Shown in pieces: positions 1-9,133 of a stretch of DNA of 64,000 bases. Source of the stretch: Sphingomonas sp. FARSPH (GTDB taxonomy: Bacteria; Pseudomonadota; Alphaproteobacteria; Sphingomonadales; Sphingomonadaceae); the NCBI RefSeq assembly GCF_003355005.1, contig NZ_CP029985.1, positions 310,001 through 374,000 on the forward strand. Reading direction: 5' to 3'. Position 1 is the first letter of the stretch, and every line of letters starts with the position of its first letter. The notes beneath the pieces are model-generated. The model searched no databases, was not told the origin of the DNA, and saw nothing but the letters and a program-made list of their open reading frames with translations. Position numbers and translations under genes: made by a program.

Positions 1-786
1 CGGCAGGCGCTGATCGACGCCGGCTATGACGTGAAGAAGCTCGCCAACACGCTCGTCCAGGCGTTCCTGCGCCAGGCGATCGCGGAAGGATTCTTCCACG
101 CCGACATGCACCAGGGCAATCTGTTCGCGCTGCCCGGCGACAAGATCGCGGCTATCGATTTCGGCATCATGGGCCGTATCGACCGGCGCGCGCGGGTGTG
201 GCTGGCCGAAATCCTGTACGGCCTGATCACCGGCAATTACCGCCGCGTCGCCGAAATCCATTTCGAGGCGGGCTACGTCCCCGCGCACCATAATGTCGCC
301 GAATTCGCGACTGCGCTGCGCGCGGTGGGCGAGCCGATGCGCGGCCTGCCGGTCAAGGACATGTCGATCGGCATGATGCTGGACGGCCTGTTCAGCATCA
401 CCCGCGATTTCGACATGGTGACGCAGCCGCACCTGCTGCTGCTCCAGAAGACGATGGTGATGGTCGAAGGCGTCGCGACGGGCCTCGATCCCGACATCAA
501 TCTGTGGGAATCGGCCGCGCCGTTCGTGCGGGAATGGATTCGGACCGAGCTCGGCCCCGAAGCGGCGATCGCCGATCGGCTGATCAGGGACGTACGCACG
601 ATCGCGGGCCTGCCCGACCTGATCCGCCGGATTGAGGCGCGCTATCCCGAGCCGGGCGGCGAGCCCCCCGCCCCGCCGCTCAAGGAGATCGAAGTCGTGC
701 GGATCGGTGGCGGCTGGCGCTATGCCGCGGTGGCGGTCGTCGCGGCGGCGGCGAGCGTCGCGGGCACGCTGATGGTCGTGCATTGA
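1..786 (+). CDS. ubiB: UbiB-family protein kinase-like ubiquinone biosynthesis protein, 3' part only
   Basis: The 5' end lies outside the window; the reading frame is open from base 1, so the first visible codon is internal. The visible part carries the ABC1/UbiB kinase-like catalytic loop HADMHQGN and the metal-binding DFG in AIDFGIMGRI, followed by the helical C-terminal region and a terminal hydrophobic helix (YAAVAVVAAAASVAGTLMVV) that would anchor it in the inner membrane. UbiB is an atypical kinase/ATPase needed for aerobic coenzyme Q synthesis. The next gene in the same direction begins 90 bases later. The assignment is firm from the kinase motifs; only the length and N-terminal ubiquinone-specific signature cannot be checked here. 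Confidence 0.93.
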   Translation, partial: RQALIDAGYDVKKLANTLVQAFLRQAIAEGFFHADMHQGNLFALPGDKIAAIDFGIMGRIDRRARVWLAEILYGLITGNYRRVAEIHFEAGYVPAHHNVAEFATALRAVGEPMRGLPVKDMSIGMMLDGLFSITRDFDMVTQPHLLLLQKTMVMVEGVATGLDPDINLWESAAPFVREWIRTELGPEAAIADRLIRDVRTIAGLPDLIRRIEARYPEPGGEPPAPPLKEIEVVRIGGGWRYAAVAVVAAAASVAGTLMVVH

Positions 787-876
787 GCGCCGCCCCTGCT
801 CTTTTCATCGTCCGCGACGACGGGCTTTTTCGCTCTCCCCACGGAAGGGTGGGGGTGACGAGGGCGCCGCGCTGAC

Positions 877-2001
877 ATGCACCGCCGCGCGCTCGCCCCG
901 CTCTGGCTCGCCCGCCCTTCGCGCTTCGCGGACGTGCAGCCGCGCGGCGGCCGGATCGGCGTCGCGCTGCTCGCGCTCGCACTGCTCTTTGCAACCGCGC
1001 TCGCGCTCGCCAGCCCCGCGCCGCCCGCCGCGAGCGGCGATCCGGCAAAGCGCGCGGAAGACCAGGCCGACATCGTGTTGTACGAAACGATCGTCGACAA
1101 CGTCCGCGCCGGCCGCGACTATTATCTCGCCGCGGCGGACGCGCAGCGCGCGGGCCATTATCCGCTGAAGCCCTTCGTCACGATGCGCCTGCCGACGCTG
1201 GCGCGCGTCCAGGCGGCACTGCCGCGCACCGTGGTGGACGGCCTGCTATACCTCCTCTGCGCCGCGGTGATGATCGCATGGTGGGCGCGGCTCACCTCCG
1301 CCTTCGCACGACCACCGCCGCGGCTGATCGCGCTGACGCTACTCGCCGGCGGCATGATGGCCTTCGTGCAGACCGATCTTGCCCCGTTCCACGAAATCTG
1401 GGCCGGGCTGCTGATCGCGCTGTCGCTGGGGGTGTGGAAACCCGGGCGGTGGCTGCCCGCGGTCGCCTTCGGATTGGCGGCGGCGCTGATCCGCGAGACG
1501 GCGGGGCTGTACCTGCTGTTGATGGGCGGCATCGCCCTGGTCGAGCGGCGCCCGCGCGAGGCGGCGGGATGGGCAGTCGCCGCCGCGGTGCTGGCGATCG
1601 CGTTGCTGCTCCACGCGCATGCGGTCGCGGGCGTCGTGCGGCCGCTCGACGCGGCGTCGCCGGGCTGGGCGGGACAGCTGGGGCCCGGTTTCTTCGTGCG
1701 GACGATGGCGCTGTCGACCGCGCTCGCGGTAGCGCCGCTGTGGCTCGCCGCGCCGCTGTTCGCGCTGTCGCTGTTCGGCTGGGCGGCGTGGCGCGATCCG
1801 CTCGCGGTGCGCGTGCTGGCGCTGCTAGCGGCATATGGGATCGTGCTGGCGCTGTTCGGACGGCTCGACACCTTCTATTGGGGGCTGCTGATCGCGCCGC
1901 TGTCGCTGGTCGGCATCGCGTTCGCGGTCGATGGCGCCCGCGATCTCCTGTCCGCCGCGATCGATACGCGGCGCATCACGGTGACGAGGCTGATCCGATG
2001 A
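877..2001 (+). CDS. Polytopic membrane protein of unknown function
   Basis: A 374-residue protein with a basic N-terminus, one early hydrophobic helix (about residues 28-48), a roughly 65-residue non-membrane stretch containing the segment DYYLAAADAQRAGHYPLKP, and then about seven further hydrophobic helices. The layout of one helix, an extracytoplasmic loop and a helix bundle resembles GT-C-type polyprenyl-phosphate glycosyltransferases, but I see no diagnostic catalytic motif and do not assign that function. The stop codon overlaps the start of coaBC by four bases (ATGA), so the two are probably translationally coupled. The start at the ATG of 877 is the first in frame after ubiB and has no clear Shine-Dalgarno sequence. 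Confidence 0.75.
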   Translation: MHRRALAPLWLARPSRFADVQPRGGRIGVALLALALLFATALALASPAPPAASGDPAKRAEDQADIVLYETIVDNVRAGRDYYLAAADAQRAGHYPLKPFVTMRLPTLARVQAALPRTVVDGLLYLLCAAVMIAWWARLTSAFARPPPRLIALTLLAGGMMAFVQTDLAPFHEIWAGLLIALSLGVWKPGRWLPAVAFGLAAALIRETAGLYLLLMGGIALVERRPREAAGWAVAAAVLAIALLLHAHAVAGVVRPLDAASPGWAGQLGPGFFVRTMALSTALAVAPLWLAAPLFALSLFGWAAWRDPLAVRVLALLAAYGIVLALFGRLDTFYWGLLIAPLSLVGIAFAVDGARDLLSAAIDTRRITVTRLIR

Positions 2002-3230
2002 AGCGCATCCTCCTGATCGTCGGCGGCGGTATCGCGGCGTACAAGGCGTGCGAGCTGATCCGGCTGCTCAAGCGGCGCGGGCATGCGGTGCGATGTGTGA
2101 TGACCGAGGGGGCGGGCCATTTCGTCACCCCGATGACGCTCGCCGCGCTCAGCGAGGACAAGGTCTACACCAGCCTCTGGGATCTGAAGGACGAGGCGGA
2201 GATGGGGCATATCCAGCTCAGCCGCGAGGCGGATCTGATCGTCGTCGCGCCCGCCACCGCCGATCTGATCGCGCGGATGGCGGCGGGGCTCGCGGACGAT
2301 CTCGCCACGACGGTGCTGCTTGCCACCGATACGCCGGTGCTCGCGGTGCCCGCGATGAACGTGCGGATGTGGGGCCATGCGGCAACGCGCCGCAATGTCA
2401 GGGCGCTGCGCGCCGACGGCGTCACGGTGATCGAGCCCGACGAGGGGCCGATGGCGTGCGGCGAATACGGCCCGGGCCGTCTGCCCGAACCGCAAGCCAT
2501 CGCCGACGCGATCGAACGGCATTTGGGCATCGGCGACGACCGTCCGCTGGATGGACGGCACATCCTCGTCACCGCAGGGCCGACGCACGAGGCGATCGAC
2601 CCGGTGCGCTACATCGCCAATCGATCGTCCGGCCGTCAGGGTTTCGCCATCGCCGGCGCGCTTGCCGCGCTGGGCGCGCGGGTGAGCCTCGTCGCCGGTC
2701 CGGTGACGCTGGCAACGCCGCCGGGCGTCGATCGCATCGACGTCGAGAGCGCGCAGGATATGGCAGACGCGGTCGCCGCGGCGCTGCCCGTCGACGCCGC
2801 GGTGATGGTCGCCGCCGTCGCGGACTGGCGGGTCGAGGCAGCGCCGCATAAGGTCAAGAAGGGCGATGCGCCCCCGGTGCTGACGCTGACCGAGAATGTC
2901 GACATCCTCGCGACGCTGGCGAAAAGCCCGCGCCGCCCCCTGCTCGTCGTCGGCTTTGCGGCGGAGACGCAGGACGTGCTGGACCACGCGGCGGCCAAGC
3001 GCGTGCGCAAGGGTGCGGACTGGATCGTTGCCAACGACGTATCGGGCGACGTGTTCGGCGGTACGACGAACACCGTGCATCTGGTCACTGCGGGCGGCGT
3101 CGAATCGTGGGAACGCCTGCCCAAGGACGCGGTGGCCGCACGGCTGGCGCAGCGGATCGCCGATGCGCTTGCCCTAGCGGACGTTTCCGAACGATCTGAA
3201 CGACTTTCATCGCCGGCCGATCGCGTCTAG
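1998..3230 (+). CDS. coaBC: Bifunctional phosphopantothenoylcysteine decarboxylase / phosphopantothenate-cysteine ligase
   Basis: A 410-residue cytoplasmic enzyme for two consecutive steps of coenzyme A synthesis. The N-terminal CoaC flavoprotein half shows GGGIAAYKA at 9-17, the active-site histidine in HIQLSR (about H71), PAMN at 118-121 and the catalytic cysteine in PMACGEYGPG (about C154). The CoaB half begins near residue 186 with HILVTAGPTHEAIDPVRYI and the NRSSGRQG nucleotide-binding segment, and ends with the usual KGADWIVAND stretch. Length is normal for the fused protein. The start at 1998 overlaps the stop of the preceding membrane-protein gene; longer in-frame versions upstream are shadows of that gene. 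dut follows 9 bases later. Confidence 0.97.
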   Translation: MKRILLIVGGGIAAYKACELIRLLKRRGHAVRCVMTEGAGHFVTPMTLAALSEDKVYTSLWDLKDEAEMGHIQLSREADLIVVAPATADLIARMAAGLADDLATTVLLATDTPVLAVPAMNVRMWGHAATRRNVRALRADGVTVIEPDEGPMACGEYGPGRLPEPQAIADAIERHLGIGDDRPLDGRHILVTAGPTHEAIDPVRYIANRSSGRQGFAIAGALAALGARVSLVAGPVTLATPPGVDRIDVESAQDMADAVAAALPVDAAVMVAAVADWRVEAAPHKVKKGDAPPVLTLTENVDILATLAKSPRRPLLVVGFAAETQDVLDHAAAKRVRKGADWIVANDVSGDVFGGTTNTVHLVTAGGVESWERLPKDAVAARLAQRIADALALADVSERSERLSSPADRV

Positions 3231-3239
3231 GATCGGCGC

Positions 3240-3683
3240 GTGAGCAGCATCCGTATCGCCGTCACCCGCCTGCCGCATGGCGAGGGCCTGCCTTTGCCGG
3301 TCTATGCGACCGCGGGCGCGGCGGGGATGGACGTCGTCGCGGCGGAAGCGGTGACGATCGCGCCGGGCGCGCGCGCCGCCGTCGCCACCGGCTTCGCGAT
3401 GGCGATCCCGGACGGCTATGAAGTGCAGGTGCGGCCGCGATCCGGCCTGGCGCTGAAACATGGCGTCACCTGCCTCAACACCCCCGGCACGATCGATTCG
3501 GATTATCGCGGCGAGGTGAAGGTGATCCTCGCCAATCTTGGCGAAGAGCCCTTCGTCATCGCGCGCGGCGAGCGGATCGCGCAGCTCGTGCCCGCCCCCG
3601 TGCTCCGCGCGACGTTGGACGCGGTCGCGACGCTTGACGAGACGGCGCGTGGCAGCGGCGGCTTCGGATCGACGGGCCGGTGA
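3240..3683 (+). CDS. dut: Deoxyuridine 5'-triphosphate nucleotidohydrolase (dUTPase)
   Basis: A 147-residue trimeric-type dUTPase that converts dUTP to dUMP and pyrophosphate, keeping uracil out of DNA and feeding thymidylate synthesis. All five conserved motifs are visible: AGMDVVA (29-34), RPRSGLA (65-71), TIDSDYRGEVKV (84-95, with the catalytic aspartate), ARGERIAQLV (108-117) and the C-terminal RGSGGFGSTG (137-146) that closes over the active site. It starts at a GTG 9 bases after coaBC; the coaBC-dut gene pair is a common arrangement. Its stop overlaps the GTG start of the next gene. Confidence 0.97.
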   Translation: MSSIRIAVTRLPHGEGLPLPVYATAGAAGMDVVAAEAVTIAPGARAAVATGFAMAIPDGYEVQVRPRSGLALKHGVTCLNTPGTIDSDYRGEVKVILANLGEEPFVIARGERIAQLVPAPVLRATLDAVATLDETARGSGGFGSTGR

Positions 3684-4081
3684 GCCTGCTGCTCGCCCTG
3701 CTCGCCCAGGCGACGCAGACGATCGCGCCCGCGCCGCTGCCGATGCCGCCGGCGGACTGGACGACCTTGCGCCCCCTGCCCTTCCTGCGCGATCCCCCAG
3801 ATGGCGCCGCGCTGTCGGATTTCGTGCGCGCCGAGGTGCAGGCGGGCCATTGCGCCGCGGCGATCCAGGGACCGAACGGGTGGACGCTGCGCGTCGACGT
3901 CGCGGTGTTGGTGGCGGCCGGCCGCCCGCGCCGCGTCATCCCGCGCGCGATCCAATGCCCCGCGGTCGAACAATATGCCGCAGGACTGGTGTCGAGCATG
4001 GCGCGCGGCAACATCGCGCCCGCGACACAGGCTGGCGATGGCTGGTACAAGACCAGCCTGACCTTCGCCTGGGGCGCGTAA
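3680..4081 (+). CDS. Small hypothetical protein with N-terminal signal-like segment
   Basis: A 133-residue protein starting at a GTG that overlaps the dut stop (GTGA). The first 12 residues are hydrophobic and followed by AQATQTIAPAP, which could be a short signal peptide ending at ALLAQA, although the basic N-region is missing. The mature part has a central segment with two cysteines (GHCAAAIQG and AIQCPAVEQ) about 40 residues apart, consistent with a disulfide in the periplasm. I do not recognise a family. It sits between dut and a moeB/thiF-like gene, co-directional with 7 bases to the latter, so it is probably part of the same transcript. Confidence 0.7.
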   Translation: MSLLLALLAQATQTIAPAPLPMPPADWTTLRPLPFLRDPPDGAALSDFVRAEVQAGHCAAAIQGPNGWTLRVDVAVLVAAGRPRRVIPRAIQCPAVEQYAAGLVSSMARGNIAPATQAGDGWYKTSLTFAWGA

Positions 4082-4088
4082 GCCGGCG

Positions 4089-4862
4089 ATGACCGGACCG
4101 GCGGTGCTCGGCGATGCCGAGCTGACGCGCTATGCGCGGCACATCATCCTGAAGGAGGTCGGCGGGGCCGGCCAGCTGCGGCTGCGCGCAGCGCATGTGC
4201 TCGTGGTCGGCGCGGGCGGCATCGGATCGCCGGCGATCCAGTATCTGGCCGCGGCGGGGATAGGCCGGCTGACCATCGTCGACGATGACCGGGTCGATCT
4301 CTCCAACCTGCAACGGCAGACGATCTACGGGACGCAGGACATCGGCCTGCCGAAGGCGGACACCGCAGCCGCCGCGGCCCGCCGGCTCAATCCGCATGTC
4401 GCGGCGGTGGGGCGGGTCATGCGGATCGACGCGTCCAACGTCGTCGCGCTCGTCGCGGATGCCGACGCGGTGCTCGACGGGTGCGACAATTTCGCGACGC
4501 GGCTGCTCGTCGCCGACGCGTGCCTCGCCGGGCGCATCCCGCTGATTTCCGCCGCAATCGGCCAGTTCGACGGGCAACTGGCGACGTTTCGCGGGTGGGA
4601 GGCGGACAAGCCCTGCTATCGCTGCTTTGTCGGCGAGGACCCGGAGCGCGCGGGCGTCAGCTGCGCGGAGGATGGCGTGCTCGGCCCGATGGCGGGGATG
4701 ATCGGCAGCCTCGCCGCGCTGGAGACATTGCGCGCCATCACCCCGTTCGGCGACGATGGCGCGGGGCAGTTGCTGCTCGCCGATACGCTGGCGCTGCGCT
4801 TTCGCACGCTGCGCCTGCCCAAGGACCCCGGCTGCCGCGCCTGCGGCAGCCGGGACGCCTGA
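4089..4862 (+). CDS. ThiF/MoeB/HesA-family sulfur-carrier adenylyltransferase
   Basis: A 257-residue E1-like enzyme. It shows the N-terminal RYARHIILKEVGG segment, the ATP-binding VVGAGGIGSP loop (about 38-47), the DDDRVDLSNLQRQ arginine-finger region (about 64-76), DGCDNFATR around the catalytic aspartate (about 133-141) and two zinc-binding cysteine pairs, CYRC near residue 180 and CRAC near the C-terminus. Such enzymes adenylate the C-terminal glycine of MoaD (molybdopterin) or ThiS (thiamin). There is no rhodanese domain. MoeB and ThiF cannot be separated on sequence by eye and no moa or thi gene is adjacent, so I leave the symbol blank. It converges with galU only 4 bases away. Confidence 0.88.
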   Translation: MTGPAVLGDAELTRYARHIILKEVGGAGQLRLRAAHVLVVGAGGIGSPAIQYLAAAGIGRLTIVDDDRVDLSNLQRQTIYGTQDIGLPKADTAAAAARRLNPHVAAVGRVMRIDASNVVALVADADAVLDGCDNFATRLLVADACLAGRIPLISAAIGQFDGQLATFRGWEADKPCYRCFVGEDPERAGVSCAEDGVLGPMAGMIGSLAALETLRAITPFGDDGAGQLLLADTLALRFRTLRLPKDPGCRACGSRDA

Positions 4863-4866
4863 CGCC

Positions 4867-5736
4867 TCAGCGCAGCAACGCCTCGGCAAAACTCCGCACC
4901 GCCGGGCCGATATCCTCGCGTTGTAGCGCAAGCGCCAGGTTCGCCTGGATATACCCCGCCTTGTCGCCGCAATCGTAGCGCGCGCCGTCGAAGGTGAAGC
5001 CGTGGAAGGGTTGCTTGCCGATCAGCTGCGCCATTGCGTCGGTCAGTTGGATCTCGCCGCCCGCACCCTTTTCCTGCCGCTCGAGGATGCGCATCACCTC
5101 GGGCTGCAGGATGTAGCGGCCCGGGATCATCAGGTTGGACGGCGCGCTGCCCTGCTTCGGTTTCTCGACCAGCGCGGTCACCTCGGTCAGCCGGCCGTCG
5201 ACCGTGCCGGGCGAGATGATGCCGTATTTGTCCGTTTCGCTGTCCGCGACCTCGAGCGCGCCGATGACGTTGCCGCCGACCTGATTATATGCCTCGACCA
5301 TTTGCGCGATGAAGCCGGGCGTGCCGACCATCAATTCGTCGGGCAGCAGCACCGCGAACGGCTCGTCGCCGACGATCTCGCGCGCGCACCAGACCGCGTG
5401 GCCGAGCCCGAGCGGTTCCTGCTGGCGAATATAGACCGGGCTGCCCGGCTTCATGCGGGTGCCCTGGATCGGCGCGAGCGACTTGCCGCGCGCCTGCATC
5501 GTGCTCTCGAGCTCGTAGGAGATGTCGAAATGATCCTCGAGCGCGCCCTTGTTGCGCCCGGTCACGAAAATGATCTGCTCGATCCCCGCCTCCAGCGCCT
5601 CCTCGACGGCATATTGGATCAGCGGCTTGTCGACGACGGTCAGCATCTCCTTCGGCATCGCCTTGGTGGCGGGCAGGAAACGCGTGCCGAGGCCGGCGAC
5701 GGGAAAAACGGCCTTGCGGACGGGCTTGATGGTCAT
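4867..5736 (-). CDS. galU: UTP-glucose-1-phosphate uridylyltransferase
   Basis: A 289-residue nucleotidyltransferase making UDP-glucose from UTP and glucose-1-phosphate, a precursor for exopolysaccharide, LPS core and other sugar nucleotides. The N-terminus has the GLGTRFLPATKAMPKEM signature (about 15-31), followed by DKPLIQYAVEEA, the FVTGRNKGALEDHFD region (57-71), LPDELM and the VEKPKQGSAPSN segment. Length is typical of bacterial GalU. It is divergent from wecB with 132 bases between the starts, and both feed surface polysaccharide precursors. Confidence 0.96.
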   Translation of the reverse strand: MTIKPVRKAVFPVAGLGTRFLPATKAMPKEMLTVVDKPLIQYAVEEALEAGIEQIIFVTGRNKGALEDHFDISYELESTMQARGKSLAPIQGTRMKPGSPVYIRQQEPLGLGHAVWCAREIVGDEPFAVLLPDELMVGTPGFIAQMVEAYNQVGGNVIGALEVADSETDKYGIISPGTVDGRLTEVTALVEKPKQGSAPSNLMIPGRYILQPEVMRILERQEKGAGGEIQLTDAMAQLIGKQPFHGFTFDGARYDCGDKAGYIQANLALALQREDIGPAVRSFAEALLR

Positions 5737-5868
5737 CGTATACCCTGTTGTGAGCGCGAGCGGCGCTTAGATCGGATGTGCCCGCCGCGCAATCGGACGA
5801 TGGAAGACTTTCACGCGACGTGCGAATGCTTATGAGGCTGTTAATGCGGTCGTTATAGGTATCGCAAC

Positions 5869-7005
5869 ATGCCCGTCACGTCGCCTCCTAAGGTTCTCGT
5901 CATTTTCGGCACGCGGCCGGAGGCGATCAAGCTGTTTCCCGTCATCCGGGCGCTTGCCGCGGACGGGCGGATAGCGGTCACCACCTGCGTCACCGCGCAG
6001 CATCGCGGGCTGCTCGACCAGGTGCTCGCGATCGCCGGGCTCATCCCCGACATCGACCTCGACCTGATGGAGCCGGGCCAGACGCTTGACCGGCTGACCG
6101 CGCGTCTGCTCGTCGCGCTGGGCGAGGTGATGGACCGCGTCCGGCCCGACCGCGTCGTCGTGCAGGGCGATACCGCGACTGCGATGGTTGGCGCGCTTGC
6201 GGGTTATTATCGCAAGGTTCCCGTCGCGCATGTCGAGGCGGGGCTGCGCTCCGGCGATATCTACCATCCGTGGCCGGAAGAGGTGAACCGCCGGATCGTC
6301 GCACCGATCGCGGACCTGCATTTCGCGCCGACGCAGACCGCCGCCGACGCGCTCGCACACGAGAACATAAGCGACGGCGTCCACGTCACCGGCAATACCG
6401 TGATCGACGCCTTGCTATGGACGCGCGACCGGATCGCGGCCGATCCCGCCCTTGCCGCCGCTCTCGACACGATAGCGGATCGGTTTGCCGGCAAGCGCCT
6501 GATCCTCGTCACGACGCACCGGCGCGAAAATTTCGGCGATGGCATGGCCGCAATCGCGCGCGCCATCGCGCGGATCGCGGATCGCGACGACACGGCCCTG
6601 CTCTTTCCCATGCATCCCAACCCCAATGTCGGCGCAGTGATGGACAGCGTACTGGGCGATCGACCGAACGTCGCGCGGATCGCGCCGCTCGACTATCCGC
6701 ATTTCATCCGTGCGCTCGGCCTGTGCGATCTCGCGCTCACCGACTCGGGCGGCGTGCAGGAAGAGGCGCCAGCGCTCGGCAAACCGGTGCTGGTGATGCG
6801 CGATACCACCGAACGGCCCGAAGGCATCGCGGCCGGCACCGCGCGGCTGGTGGGCACGGACGAGGATCGCATCGTTTCCGAAGTCTTCACGCTTCTCGAC
6901 GACAAGGCCGCCTATTCCGCCATGGCGCGCGCCCACAACCCGTTCGGCGACGGCCAGGCAAGCAACAGGATCGCGAGGATCATCGCCGATGGTTTCGGAC
7001 TCTGA
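5869..7005 (+). CDS. wecB: UDP-N-acetylglucosamine 2-epimerase (non-hydrolysing)
   Basis: A 378-residue cytoplasmic epimerase interconverting UDP-GlcNAc and UDP-ManNAc. Motifs of the family are clear: FGTRPEAIKLFPVI at 12-25, QGDTATAMVGALAG, the EAGLRSGDIYHPWPEE catalytic stretch (about 123-138), THRRENFG in the middle and the nucleotide-binding DSGGVQEEAPALGKP near residue 290. The last 17 bases overlap the start of wecC, so the epimerase and the dehydrogenase are a translationally coupled pair producing UDP-ManNAc uronic acid. Confidence 0.96.
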   Translation: MPVTSPPKVLVIFGTRPEAIKLFPVIRALAADGRIAVTTCVTAQHRGLLDQVLAIAGLIPDIDLDLMEPGQTLDRLTARLLVALGEVMDRVRPDRVVVQGDTATAMVGALAGYYRKVPVAHVEAGLRSGDIYHPWPEEVNRRIVAPIADLHFAPTQTAADALAHENISDGVHVTGNTVIDALLWTRDRIAADPALAAALDTIADRFAGKRLILVTTHRRENFGDGMAAIARAIARIADRDDTALLFPMHPNPNVGAVMDSVLGDRPNVARIAPLDYPHFIRALGLCDLALTDSGGVQEEAPALGKPVLVMRDTTERPEGIAAGTARLVGTDEDRIVSEVFTLLDDKAAYSAMARAHNPFGDGQASNRIARIIADGFGL

Positions 7006-8287
7006 ACTCAACGTCGTCGTCCTCGGCCTCGGCTATATCGGCCTGCCGACCGCCGCGGTGATCGCACGGACGGGGGCACGCGTGCTCGGCATCGACGTGT
7101 CGCAAAACGTTGTCGATACGGTCAATTCGGGGCGCGTCCATATCGAGGAGGTCGATCTCGACGGCCTCGTCTCCGGCGTCGTCGCCCGCGGCACGCTGCG
7201 CGCCGCGACCGAGGTCGCGCCCGCCGACGTCTTCGTCATCGCGGTGCCAACGCCCTTCTCCGACGATCATGCGCCCGACATCACCTACGTCCTACAGGCG
7301 GCGACGACGATCGCGCCGGTGCTGAAGGCGGGCGACACCGTCATCCTCGAATCGACATCACCGGTGGGCACGACCGAGCAGGTGCGCGACCTGTTGGCGA
7401 CATTACGCCCCGACCTGCGCGTCCCCGGCCGTGCAGGCGAGACCGCGGATATCGCCATCGCTTATTGCCCCGAGCGCGTGCTGCCCGGCCGCATCCTGGT
7501 CGAACTGATCGACAACGACCGGGTCATCGGCGGCATCACGCCGCGATGCGCGCGCAAAGCCCTGACCTTCTACCGCCGGTTCGTGCGCGGCGCGTGCGTC
7601 ACGACGAATGCGCGCGCGGCGGAGATGACGAAGCTCACCGAAAATGCGTTCCGCGACGTCAACATCGCCTTCGCCAACGAACTCAGCCTCGTCGCCGACA
7701 AAATGGGCGTCGATGTCTGGGAGGTGATCCGCCTCGCCAACCGGCATCCGCGCGTCAACATCCTGCAACCGGGCCCCGGCGTCGGCGGGCATTGCATCGC
7801 GGTCGATCCCTGGTTCCTGGTGCATGCGGCGCCCAATGAGACGCCGCTGATCCGCACCGCGCGCACCGTCAACGATGGCAAGACCGATCATGTCATCGCG
7901 CAGGCGAGCGCCCTGATCGAATCGATGCCCGGCGCGACGGTCGCGTGCCTGGGCCTCGCGTTCAAGGCGAACATCGACGATTTCCGCGAAAGCCCGGCAC
8001 TGAAAGTGGCCGAAGCGCTCGCGGCGCGATTCGGCGAGCGCGTCGCGATCGTCGAGCCCTATGCCGATGCCCTCCCCCCCGCGCTCGCGCGGCATGGCGC
8101 GGCCCTCATCGATGTCGACAGCGCGATCGAGCGCTGTGCGATCATGGTCGTGTTGGTCGACCACGACGTGTTCAAGTCCGTGCCGCGGGAGGAGCGCCAC
8201 GACAAGGCCGTGCTCGACACCCGTGGCATCTGGCCGGACCAGCCGCGGTTCCAGCGCAAGCCCGCGCCCGTCCGTCTGGCGGGATAG
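6989..8287 (+). CDS. wecC: UDP-N-acetyl-D-mannosamine dehydrogenase
   Basis: A 432-residue NAD-dependent UDP-sugar 6-dehydrogenase. It has the N-terminal Rossmann segment VVLGLGYIGLPTAA, the ESTSPVGTTE loop (121-130), the lysine and asparagine of TKLTENAFRDVNIAFANEL and the catalytic cysteine in GPGVGGHCIAVDPWFL (about C269). The HCIAVDPWF form and the immediate wecB neighbour favour UDP-ManNAc rather than UDP-glucose as substrate; the product UDP-ManNAcA is used in capsule, ECA-like or O-antigen polymers. No glycosyltransferase genes for such a polymer are next to it, so the end use cannot be named from this window. Confidence 0.93.
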   Translation: MVSDSELNVVVLGLGYIGLPTAAVIARTGARVLGIDVSQNVVDTVNSGRVHIEEVDLDGLVSGVVARGTLRAATEVAPADVFVIAVPTPFSDDHAPDITYVLQAATTIAPVLKAGDTVILESTSPVGTTEQVRDLLATLRPDLRVPGRAGETADIAIAYCPERVLPGRILVELIDNDRVIGGITPRCARKALTFYRRFVRGACVTTNARAAEMTKLTENAFRDVNIAFANELSLVADKMGVDVWEVIRLANRHPRVNILQPGPGVGGHCIAVDPWFLVHAAPNETPLIRTARTVNDGKTDHVIAQASALIESMPGATVACLGLAFKANIDDFRESPALKVAEALAARFGERVAIVEPYADALPPALARHGAALIDVDSAIERCAIMVVLVDHDVFKSVPREERHDKAVLDTRGIWPDQPRFQRKPAPVRLAG

Positions 8288-8371
8288 CGCGCTTCACCGG
8301 GGGTTCAGCCGGTTGCGGCGAGTGCCGCGGCTCCCTATCTGCGCGCGCTGTCGCCCATTACCCGGACCCCC

Positions 8372-9133
8372 ATGCTCAGCAAGCTGCTCAAGTCCCGCCG
8401 CACCTCCTTGGTGCCGGCAGGCTCCATTCCTTCCGGCGAGCGTGTCTATGCGATCGGCGACATCCATGGCTGCGCGGATCTGCTCGACCGCTTGCTGGCG
8501 CAGATCGCAGAAGACGACGCGACGCGCGGGCCGGCGAAGACGACGCTGATCTTCCTCGGCGACCTCGTGGATCGCGGCCCTGCCTCGGCGGCGGTTATCG
8601 AGCGACTGCGCCTGCTCGCGACCGAGCGGCCCGACACGCATTTCCTGCTGGGCAACCATGAGGAGATTTTCCTCGGTGCAATCGAGGGCGAGCCCAAGGC
8701 GTTGCGCCTGTTTTGCCGGATCGGCGGGCGCGAGACCGTTATCAGCTATGGGCTCGACGCGGCGGATTACGAGCGGATGGATTACGAGGAACTGGTGCAG
8801 GCGCTGGACCGGCTGGTCCCAGACAGCCACCGCGCTTTCCTCGCCGGCTTCGAGAATATGGTCGTCATCGGCGATTACGTCTTCGTCCATGCCGGCATCC
8901 GCCCGGGCGTCGCGCTGGAAGCGCAACGTGGCAGCGACCTGCGCTGGATCCGCGATCCGTTTCTCGACCATGGCCGCCCGCTGGATAAGATCGTCGTCCA
9001 TGGCCATACGATCAGCGACGGGTTGGACGTGCGACCCCATCGCATCGGCGTTGACACGGGCGCCTATTCGACGGGACGGCTGACGGCATTGGGGCTGGAA
9101 GCGGATCGTACGTGGACGCTCGAGGCGGTCTGA
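8372..9133 (+). CDS. PP2A/calcineurin-like serine/threonine protein phosphatase
   Basis: A 253-residue metallophosphoesterase of the PPP type. The three metal-binding motifs are intact: GDIHGCADLLDRLL (about 30-43), GDLVDRGPAS (about 64-73) and LGNHEEI (about 93-99), with later histidines in VFVHAGIRPG and VVHGHTISDG. It is similar in plan to bacterial PrpA/lambda-type phosphatases, which remove phosphate from protein Ser/Thr/Tyr; symmetrical Ap4A hydrolase is a less likely alternative. It is 84 bases after wecC in the same direction. The start at 8372 has no good Shine-Dalgarno sequence, so a few residues of the N-terminus are uncertain. Confidence 0.85.
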   Translation: MLSKLLKSRRTSLVPAGSIPSGERVYAIGDIHGCADLLDRLLAQIAEDDATRGPAKTTLIFLGDLVDRGPASAAVIERLRLLATERPDTHFLLGNHEEIFLGAIEGEPKALRLFCRIGGRETVISYGLDAADYERMDYEELVQALDRLVPDSHRAFLAGFENMVVIGDYVFVHAGIRPGVALEAQRGSDLRWIRDPFLDHGRPLDKIVVHGHTISDGLDVRPHRIGVDTGAYSTGRLTALGLEADRTWTLEAV

